From: Planctomycetota bacterium
Lineage (GTDB): Bacteria; Planctomycetota; UBA1135; GCA-002686595
Assembly: GCA_023150475.1 (NCBI GenBank)
Contig: JAKLKU010000034.1
Location: 1-38,217 of the forward strand
DNA: 38,217 bases
Reading direction: 5' to 3'
Part shown: piece by piece, positions 24,636 to 30,763 of the stretch
How the letters are laid out: each line of letters starts with the position of its first letter
Numbering within the stretch: position 1 is the stretch's first letter
Notes under the pieces: generated by a model
Databases searched by the model: none
What the model saw: only the letters and a program-made list of their open reading frames with translations
What the model was told of the DNA's origin: nothing
Position numbers and translations under genes: made by a program

Positions 24636-24647
24636 TTGGAGCGCAAC

Positions 24648-24676
24648 AGGATAGCTTCGAAATCGCAATCGGGCAA
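24648..24676 (-). promoter_or_regulatory. Promoter of the riboswitch transcript, TTGCCC-N17-TATCCT
   Basis: On the minus strand, -35 TTGCCC (24671-24676), a 17-nt spacer and -10 TATCCT (24648-24653). The predicted start, near 24641, is only a few nt before the aptamer. It lies back to back with the + strand promoter at 24704-24734. Confidence 0.75.
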
Positions 24677-24703
24677 ATCGGGGTCCCACGGGCCCGGTAA
24701 CCG

Positions 24704-24734
24704 TTGGGTCAACGGAATCCCAACTCGTTACTAT
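24704..24734 (+). promoter_or_regulatory. Promoter of the NifU-like/sigma54-activator genes, TTGGGT-N19-TACTAT
   Basis: TTGGGT (24704-24709) and TACTAT (24729-24734) are 19 nt apart, longer than ideal, but the -10 is good and the region is AT-richer than its surroundings. TTGGG and CCCAA (24704-24708 and 24718-24722) form an inverted repeat over the spacer that could bind a regulator. It is divergent from the riboswitch promoter 28 nt away. Confidence 0.5.
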
Positions 24735-24776
24735 GCGGGTACTTGTGGCGGAGGGTAGCTTCTTCCACGCACCCCG

Positions 24777-25154
24777 ATGGCACGCCTGCCCGAGCCTCTG
24801 CATTCGCACTTCCTCGCGCCTCGCGGCGTGGGCTCCACGGCTGGGGCCGACGGGCGGGCCGTGGGGCGCAACCTGGCGTGCGGCGACGAGCTCGAAACGG
24901 CGGTCTGGTTGCGCGACGGCCGGGTCGAACGGGTCGCGTGGCGCGCGCGCGGCTGCTCGGCGCTGCTCGCGTGCGCTTCCTACGCCGCCGAGAGGCTCCC
25001 GGGGCAGCCCACGGCGAGCGCTTTGGCGTTCGAGCTCGCGTCGGAGGTCGCCGCGATGGGCGGTTTGGGCCCGACCCAGGGTCACGCCGTGCAGATCGTG
25101 TCGCGTGCGTGGCGAGAGGCCCTTTCGAAAGCCGCGGAATCGTGCCAAAGTTAG
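24777..25154 (+). CDS. NifU/IscU-like Fe-S scaffold-type protein, incomplete ligand set
   Basis: A 125-residue protein resembling the N-terminal scaffold domain of NifU/IscU/SufU. The first ligand block is NLACGDE (Cys35, with Gly36-Asp37 as in the family) and the second is ARGCSALLACAS (Cys60, Cys66). In true scaffolds a third cysteine, often after His, lies in the last helix; here the equivalent region reads SRAWREAL and the only late cysteine is Cys123, three residues from the end. It may therefore bind a cluster or zinc poorly or have another role. The ATG at 24777 is preferred because the family alignment begins soon after; a GGAGGG lies 22 nt upstream, rather far. The sigma54 activator gene starts 44 nt downstream, probably in the same transcript. 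Confidence 0.75.
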   Translation: MARLPEPLHSHFLAPRGVGSTAGADGRAVGRNLACGDELETAVWLRDGRVERVAWRARGCSALLACASYAAERLPGQPTASALAFELASEVAAMGGLGPTQGHAVQIVSRAWREALSKAAESCQS

Positions 25155-25198
25155 CCGGCCGGCGCTCGATTGGGCACGGCTGGCACAGAAGGCACACC

Positions 25199-26854
25199 TT
25201 GTTTCGCTTCCTAAAACGCAACCCCCAGGCTCCCGGCGCCGCCGCCGAGGACGCGACACGCCACGCACTGCTGCGCATCCTCGAGTTGAACAAGGAGATG
25301 GCGCGAGCGACGCGCCCCGAGACGCTGCCCGACCGCATCCTCGATGCTGCGATCGAACTCGTCGGCGCCGAGCGTGGGTTCCTGATCCAGCGCGTCTCGG
25401 GCGCCGTCCACACCGCGCTCGAGACCGAGTCCACCGATGGCGTGCCGCCGGGTTGGGAAGTGATCGCGGCGCGCAACATCGACAAGGAGAACGTGAAGAA
25501 GGCGCTGCGCAAGGTCAGTCGCTCGATCACGAAGACCGTGCTCGAGAGCGGCCAAGCCTTCCGCTCCGACGACGCGGTCAACGACGACGCGCTCGCGCCC
25601 GCGGCGTCGGTCGCCGAGATGAAGTTGCGCAGCGTGCTCTGCGTGCCGATGCGCGTCGGCGACGAAGTGAAGGGTTGCCTCTACGTCGACAATCGTTTCG
25701 CGCAAGGCCAGTTCGACGCGACGGCGCAGGATCTCCTCGAAGCGTTCGCGGACCAAGCCTCGCTCGCGCTCGAACGCGTACGCCTGCTCGAGGAGAACGA
25801 ACGTGCGCGCCAGAAGCTCGAAGTCGTCAACGCCGAACTGAAGAGCGCGCTGCACGATCAAGCGCAGGCGCTCGATTCGTTGTCCGAGGGTTTCGTGCCG
25901 AGCGGCCTCGAGCTGCGGCACTCGTACCCGGCGATCGTCGGCCGCGGCCGCGCGATGATGGCGATGCTGTCGGTGCTCGACCGCGTCACCGAGGGAGATT
26001 TCCCGGTGCTCCTGCTCGGCGAGAGCGGCACGGGCAAGGAACTCGTCGCGCAGTCGCTGCACCAGAACGGTCCGCGGCGGCACAAGCCGTTCGTCGGCGT
26101 GAACTGCGGCGCGATCGCGGAAGGGCTGCTCGAGAGCGAGCTCTTCGGCGTCGTCAAGGGCGCCTACACCGGCGCGATCCGCGACCGCGCGGGTCTCGTC
26201 GAAGCCGCGAACGGCGGCGTGCTCTTCCTCGACGAGATCGGCGAGATGAGCCTCGCGCTGCAGTCGAAGCTGCTGCGCGTGTTGCAGGAGCGTCGCTTGC
26301 GGCGCGTCGGCGGCAACGAGGAGATCGGCGTCGACGTGCGCGTGATCTCCGCGACGAACCGGGACCTCGCACGGGAAGTGCAGGCCGGACGATTCCGCGA
26401 GGATCTCTACTACCGACTCAAGGTCGTGCAGATCGAGATCCCGCCGCTGCGCGAACGCCGTGAGGACGTCCCGGTGCTGATCGACTACTTCCTCACGCGG
26501 CTCGCCACCGAGGCGAACCGCACGAAGCCGACGATCACCCGCGAAGCGCTCGAGCGTTTGATGGCCCACGACTGGCCGGGCAACGTGCGCGAGCTCCAGA
26601 ACGAGATCACGCGCATGTTCGCGCTCGGCGGCGACGAGCTCGGGCCCGACTTGACGAGCCATCTTGCGTCGGCGCCGCGCACCGGCGCGACCGGGATCAA
26701 GGCGCTCGTCGGCCGCCGGATGGAGGACGTCGAAGCGGAGTTGATCCGCGCGACGCTCGACGTCACCGGCGGGCGCCGCGGCGAAGCCGCGCGGATGCTC
26801 GGCATCCCGCGGCGCACGTTCTACAACCGCTTGAAGGCGCTCGGGATCCAGTAG
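25199..26854 (+). CDS. GAF-domain sigma54-dependent activator (NtrC family)
   Basis: A 551-residue bacterial enhancer-binding protein. A GAF sensory domain (about 40-195) is followed by a coiled linker (195-228) and an AAA+ domain with Walker A GESGTGKE (274-281), the sigma54-contact loop GAYTGA (321-326, the Tyr variant of GAFTGA), Walker B LFLDE (342-346) and the arginine-finger region FREDLYYRL. A FIS-type helix-turn-helix (about 508-551) ends in RRTFYNRLKALGI. The residue before the contact loop is Val in ELFGVVKG where His is usual. The probable start is TTG at 25199: the frame is open upstream but overlaps the NifU-like gene, and the conserved region begins just after the TTG. Small molecules sensed by the GAF domain are unknown. 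The phosphatase gene starts 4 nt after the stop. Confidence 0.93.
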   Translation: MFRFLKRNPQAPGAAAEDATRHALLRILELNKEMARATRPETLPDRILDAAIELVGAERGFLIQRVSGAVHTALETESTDGVPPGWEVIAARNIDKENVKKALRKVSRSITKTVLESGQAFRSDDAVNDDALAPAASVAEMKLRSVLCVPMRVGDEVKGCLYVDNRFAQGQFDATAQDLLEAFADQASLALERVRLLEENERARQKLEVVNAELKSALHDQAQALDSLSEGFVPSGLELRHSYPAIVGRGRAMMAMLSVLDRVTEGDFPVLLLGESGTGKELVAQSLHQNGPRRHKPFVGVNCGAIAEGLLESELFGVVKGAYTGAIRDRAGLVEAANGGVLFLDEIGEMSLALQSKLLRVLQERRLRRVGGNEEIGVDVRVISATNRDLAREVQAGRFREDLYYRLKVVQIEIPPLRERREDVPVLIDYFLTRLATEANRTKPTITREALERLMAHDWPGNVRELQNEITRMFALGGDELGPDLTSHLASAPRTGATGIKALVGRRMEDVEAELIRATLDVTGGRRGEAARMLGIPRRTFYNRLKALGIQ

Positions 26855-26858
26855 CGGC

Positions 26859-28586
26859 ATGTTCGCGTCCTTGCTCCACGCCGGACTCGCGAGCCTCGCG
26901 GGCTTCACGGCACAAGCTCCCGCGTCGCAGGCATGGCCGGCATCCGCGGCATCCGCGGCGGCCGAGACGCGCGAGGAGCCCACCTCCGCGCGTCCGAAGC
27001 TGGTCGTCGTCTTCGTCGTCGATCAGATGGTGCCCGAGCACCTCGATCGACTCGCGACGCTCTGGACCGGCGGCTTCGCCCGCTTCGCGCGCCAGGGCCG
27101 GCGGTTCACCGAGGCCGCCTACGACTACGCGGGCACGGAGACGTGTCCCGGCCACACGACGCTCGGCACCGGCCGCATGCCGTGGAAACACGGCATCGTC
27201 GCGAACGACTGGCTCGCGCGCGAGAACGGCAACGACGTCTACTGCGTCGCCGACCCCGACGTGCAGCCGGTGCGCCAAGTCGCGCGGCCGTTCTCCGACG
27301 GCCGCTCTTCGAAGCACATCCGCGTCGCAGGACTCGCCGACGTCGTCGAAGCGGCGTCGCCGCGCTCGCACACCGTGACGATCAGCACGAAGGATCGTGC
27401 GGCGATCGGCCTCGGCGGGAAACGACCGGACCTCGCGCTTTGGTGGGACCTCTCGGGCGGAGGTTTCATGACGTCGACGTGGTTCGCCGCGGAGCTACCC
27501 GCGTTCGTGCGCGGCTGGAATGCGACGTGGCTCGAGCGCGCGCGCGCGAGCGATTTCGCGGCGCAGTGGGCGAGCGCTCTGCCCGCCGAACTCGACGGCA
27601 CGCGCACCGCGGAGGACGCCCGCGCCGGCGAAGCGAACTTCCTCGACGGCAAGCACGTGTTCCCGTACTCCGCGCCCGCGCTCTCCGACCCGGCGACCGA
27701 CGCGGAGCGCGCCAAGTGGGCGAGCTTCGTGTACCACACGCCGCTCGCCGATCGGTACGTGCTCGAACTCGCGCGGCGCGCGGTCGAGGAGCTTGCGCTC
27801 GGCACCGACGAACATCCCGACTACCTCGGCATCTCGTGCTCGGCGTGCGACATCGTCGGCCACGCGTGCGGACCGTACTCGCGCGAAGTGACCGACCTCC
27901 TCTTGCGCGACGATCGCGAGCTCGAGCAGTTCTTCGCGCTGCTCGACCAGCGCGTTGGCGCCGGGAATTGGCTCGCGGTGCTCTCCGCCGACCACGGCGT
28001 GCTCGAGCTGCCCGAAGCGTTGGTCGCGGCGGGGGGAACCGCCGGTCGGGTGTCGTCGAAGGAGCTCTCCGCCGCGGTCAAGGCCGCGCGCGCGGCAGTG
28101 AAGGAGCGCTTCGGCGAGGACTTCTACGTCGATCACGATTCGACCGGCATCCGTTTCTCGCAGACGAAGCTCGCCGCCGCCGGCGTCGCGGCAGCCGACG
28201 TCCGCCGGCTCGCGCGCGACGCGTTCGCCGCGGCGGCGCCCTGGGCCGAGCGTGTCTTCACGGCGGACGAGTTCGTCGGTCTCGAACGCGACAAGCCGTG
28301 GCCGGACGGCATCCGGCTCCAGCTCCACTCGTTCGACGCCGAACGGTCCGCGGACGTGCTCTATCAGCCGCGGCCAGGCTGGCTCGTCGGCGTCGGTGTC
28401 GGCACGAGTCACGGAACGCCTCACCCGTACGACCGGCGCGTCCCGCTCGTCTTCCTCGGCAGCGGCGTCGCGGCAGGCGCCGACGCGCGCGCGAGTTCGC
28501 CGGCCGACGTGGTGCCGACGCTGCTCGCGGAACTCGGACTCGCGCTGCCGAGCGACCTCGACGGACGCGTCCTCCCGCTGCGCTGA
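26859..28586 (+). CDS. PafA-type alkaline phosphatase family protein
   Basis: A 575-residue secreted phosphatase or phosphodiesterase of the alkaline phosphatase superfamily, closest in motif layout to PafA. The N-terminus is weakly hydrophobic (1-20) and Ala-rich up to about 36, probably a signal peptide. Metal and catalytic blocks are VVDQM (Asp55), TCPGHTTLGTG with Thr95 as likely nucleophile, SACDIVGHACGP (second metal site), LSADHGV, and HGTPHPYDRRVPLVF near the C-terminus. It should release phosphate from organic esters in the periplasm. It follows the sigma54 activator by 4 nt, so it is likely in that operon and perhaps regulated with it. No PhoB-like site was identified. Confidence 0.9.
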   Translation: MFASLLHAGLASLAGFTAQAPASQAWPASAASAAAETREEPTSARPKLVVVFVVDQMVPEHLDRLATLWTGGFARFARQGRRFTEAAYDYAGTETCPGHTTLGTGRMPWKHGIVANDWLARENGNDVYCVADPDVQPVRQVARPFSDGRSSKHIRVAGLADVVEAASPRSHTVTISTKDRAAIGLGGKRPDLALWWDLSGGGFMTSTWFAAELPAFVRGWNATWLERARASDFAAQWASALPAELDGTRTAEDARAGEANFLDGKHVFPYSAPALSDPATDAERAKWASFVYHTPLADRYVLELARRAVEELALGTDEHPDYLGISCSACDIVGHACGPYSREVTDLLLRDDRELEQFFALLDQRVGAGNWLAVLSADHGVLELPEALVAAGGTAGRVSSKELSAAVKAARAAVKERFGEDFYVDHDSTGIRFSQTKLAAAGVAAADVRRLARDAFAAAAPWAERVFTADEFVGLERDKPWPDGIRLQLHSFDAERSADVLYQPRPGWLVGVGVGTSHGTPHPYDRRVPLVFLGSGVAAGADARASSPADVVPTLLAELGLALPSDLDGRVLPLR

Positions 28587-28604
28587 ACGCGCGGCGGGGG
28601 AGCT

Positions 28605-28632
28605 TGTCGAGTTCTTGGCGCTCGTCTAACCT
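28605..28632 (+). promoter_or_regulatory. Promoter of the toroid-ExbBD operon, TTGTCG-N16-TAACCT
   Basis: -35 TTGTCG (28605-28610), 16-nt spacer and -10 TAACCT (28627-28632), starting about 20 nt after the phosphatase stop. The predicted transcription start is near 28640, so the first gene has a leader of about 336 nt. Confidence 0.65.
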
Positions 28633-28639
28633 ATGCCGC

Positions 28640-28975
28640 CTCGAAAACGGCCGGAGGACGGCCGTCCCGGCGCTCGCGTAGCACCGGACGGAGCCTCTCA
28701 CCGCTTCCGAGGATCTCGTCGATCTGGACCGGGACCGTGACGTCCTGCCCGCCGACGGGGCGAGCGTCGGGCGCCGCGTGCACCGATCGTTGCGGCCCTG
28801 TGTGGAACCGAACATTCGGTGTTGAAACCGACCCTCGGTGCGCGGGTAGCTCGTATGGGTCCTGCCCCGGTCGGCGCGCTCCGTGCGCGACGTCGACACG
28901 CGACGTCCGCACGCGGCGTCGACCCAGATCTACCTGCCCGCGCTCCCCCTCGCCCCATCCCGACGGAAGCGAACC
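28640..28975 (+). other. Long 5' leader of the toroid-ExbBD operon
   Basis: About 336 nt without a supported gene. At the 5' end ACGGCCG (28647-28653) pairs with CGGCCGT (28659-28665) around a GAGGA loop, a stem that could protect the mRNA end. Tandem palindromes lie at 28807-28839. A short frame from the ATG at 28634 stops after about 35 codons and is probably meaningless. No known riboswitch class is recognised. A GGAAG at 28964-28968 precedes the first gene. Confidence 0.55.
28807..28839. repeat. Tandem palindromes ACCGA-N3/4-TCGGT, 20-bp period
   Basis: ACCGA-ACAT-TCGGT (28807-28820) and ACCGA-CCC-TCGGT (28827-28839) start exactly 20 bp apart, two helical turns, and flank a TTGAAA. The arrangement suits two dimers bound on the same DNA face, or two small hairpins in the leader RNA. 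A promoter using TTGAAA would have its best -10 (TAGCTC, 28847) 19 nt away, which is weak. Confidence 0.55.
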
Positions 28976-30739
28976 ATGGCGTTCAATCCGGTTCAGTTCG
29001 TTCGACAGGCCTACCAGAACTCCCCGTGGGTGGTGATCTCGATCGCCTTCCACGTGGTGTTGGTCGCCGTGGTGGTCGTCTTCACCTTCAGCAAGCCCGC
29101 GCAGGAGGAAGAAGTCCGCGTCGAGATCGGCGTGTCGCAACGCCCCGAGGCGCCGCCGGTCGTCGAGCAGCCGGAAGAAGTGATCGAGCGCAAGGCGGTG
29201 CCGAAGAACGAAGAGGCGGAGATCGTCTCCTTCGAGGAAGACATCTACACGCCGACCGCCGATCCGCAGGAAGACCTGCACATGAAGCGCGGCGACCCGA
29301 CGGCCGCGGAAAACCTGCCGCCCGGCGCGACCGGCGGCACGTCGATCGGCGTCGGTATCGGGCCCGGACACTACGGCACCGGGGTGCCGTCGACCTACGC
29401 TTCGCGCCGCCCGGGCGGCGGCGGCAAGGGCCGTGGTGGTGGCGCGACGCAAGGCACGGAAGCCGCGGTGCTCGAAGGTCTCCGTTGGCTGATCCGCCAC
29501 CAACAAGAGGACGGCTCGTGGAGCGCCGAGCAAGTGATCGCGAAGTGCTCCGAAGTCGGCCCGAAGTGCGTCAAGCCCGACGAAGTGTTCACGAAGAACT
29601 ACGACGAGGGTCTCACGGCCCTGTCGCTCCTCTGCTTCCTCGGCGCCGGCTACGACAACACGTCGAAGCAGAACATCGTCGACGACGCGATGGCCAAGCG
29701 CCACCAGCTCGGCGACGTGATCAAGAACGGACTCAAGTGGCTGAAGGATCGTCAGAACGAGGACGGCTCGTTCACCAGCCCGCGAGCGTTCATGTACAAC
29801 GAAGCGCTCTGCGCGCTCGCGTTCTCCGAGGCGTACGGCATGACCAACAGCCGCGCGTGGAAGGAGCCCGCGCAGAACGCGATCAACTTCCTGGTCAACG
29901 CGCAGAAGCCGAACCCGTCGAACTCGACCGGACTGTGGGGTTGGCGCTACGCGTCGAAGCAGGACATCATCGACCGTCGCGACCGCGGCGAGCTCGACCA
30001 GAACGCGTTCGAGAGCGAGATGCGCGACGCGGACACGTCGGTGACGACGTGGGTCGTGATGGCGCTCAAGTCGGCGAAGCTCTCCGGACTCGAAGTGCCC
30101 GACGATTCGTTCCAGGGCGCGCTCGACTTCATCAACTACGTCACGGTCAAGGACGGCAAGGTGGGCTACCTGTCGCCGGACGGCGCCGGCCAGGCGCTCG
30201 GTGGTCACAACGACCACTTCACGTATCACCCGTCGGTGATGTCGGCGCTCGGGATGCTGACGCGCACGTTCGTCAACCACGACATCGACGATCCGGTGCT
30301 CGAGCTCGGCGCGAAGATGCTGGTCAAGGACCTGCCCGACGTCTCGAAGGACAAGCTGTCGGTCGACTACTACTACTGGTACTACGGTTCGCTCGCGCTG
30401 AACCAGTTCGACGGTCCCGACAGCCCGCGCAAGTCGCAGACGTACTGGAACCAGTGGAACGAGCGCATGAAGACCGCCGTGCTCGATCTGCAAGACAAGA
30501 ACAACGAGCGCGACGTGTGCACGCGCGGTGGTTGGCTGACGCCGGATCGCTGGAGCTACTCCGGCGGCCCGATCTACAGCACGGCGATCAACGTGCTGAC
30601 GCTCGAGGTGTACTACCGCTACGGCAACGCGTTCACCGGCCAAGAGAAGTCCGGTAAGAAGGCTGCGCCGTCGGACTCGCGCAAGAAGTCGGACGCGAAG
30701 ACGCCCGAGCCCGCCAAGGAAGATGCCAAGAACGAGTGA
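28976..30739 (+). CDS. TonB-like membrane anchor fused to a prenyltransferase/squalene-oxidase-type toroid domain
   Basis: A 587-residue protein. A single membrane helix at about 18-38 (inside-out topology as in TonB), then a Pro/Glu-rich stretch (about 44-115) and a Gly-rich linker (about 118-160). Next comes an alpha/alpha-toroid domain (about 160-555) with QW-like repeats such as GLRWLIRHQQEDGSW near 168 and GLKWLKDRQNEDGSF near 252. The C-terminal tail is Lys/Glu/Ala-rich. Such toroid domains occur in terpene cyclases, alpha-macroglobulins and planctomycete proteins of unknown role; the catalytic DxDD of squalene cyclases is not visible, so a binding or scaffold role is likelier. It is the first gene of an operon with exbB and two exbD genes, so it may take the place of TonB as the energised partner. 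GGAAG precedes the ATG by 7 nt. Confidence 0.87.
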   Translation: MAFNPVQFVRQAYQNSPWVVISIAFHVVLVAVVVVFTFSKPAQEEEVRVEIGVSQRPEAPPVVEQPEEVIERKAVPKNEEAEIVSFEEDIYTPTADPQEDLHMKRGDPTAAENLPPGATGGTSIGVGIGPGHYGTGVPSTYASRRPGGGGKGRGGGATQGTEAAVLEGLRWLIRHQQEDGSWSAEQVIAKCSEVGPKCVKPDEVFTKNYDEGLTALSLLCFLGAGYDNTSKQNIVDDAMAKRHQLGDVIKNGLKWLKDRQNEDGSFTSPRAFMYNEALCALAFSEAYGMTNSRAWKEPAQNAINFLVNAQKPNPSNSTGLWGWRYASKQDIIDRRDRGELDQNAFESEMRDADTSVTTWVVMALKSAKLSGLEVPDDSFQGALDFINYVTVKDGKVGYLSPDGAGQALGGHNDHFTYHPSVMSALGMLTRTFVNHDIDDPVLELGAKMLVKDLPDVSKDKLSVDYYYWYYGSLALNQFDGPDSPRKSQTYWNQWNERMKTAVLDLQDKNNERDVCTRGGWLTPDRWSYSGGPIYSTAINVLTLEVYYRYGNAFTGQEKSGKKAAPSDSRKKSDAKTPEPAKEDAKNE

Positions 30740-30763
30740 GCTCGCGCGAGCCTCACCAAATCC

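Larger units (their letters stand above)
23955..24641 (-). ncRNA. Putative c-di-GMP-riboswitch-led minus-strand transcript, coding content unclear
   Basis: A minus-strand unit is predicted by a promoter at 24648-24676, the riboswitch aptamer immediately after it, and the terminator at 23955-24000, giving an RNA of about 690 nt. Between aptamer and terminator I find no recognisable gene. The longest plausible frame (complement of 24015-24383, 122 residues) has no ribosome binding site, low-complexity Arg/Ala/Ser content and no motif I know. The RNA contains large stems at 24479-24513 and 24414-24460. It may be a non-coding RNA controlled by c-di-GMP, or the leader of a very diverged small protein. 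The boundaries are predictions. Confidence 0.4.

Noticed and set aside
24250..24720. RNase P RNA, tmRNA, SRP RNA or tRNA in the structured gap
   Set aside because: I searched by eye for the conserved GAGGAAAGTCC, GGTTCGAATCC-type and GGAAG/GCAGCC elements on both strands and found none; the GEMM-I core explains the 24533-24635 part.
25182..25198. Sigma54 promoter before the GAF-type activator
   Set aside because: TGGCACAGAAGGCAC resembles a -24 element, but the -12 GC is at the wrong distance.
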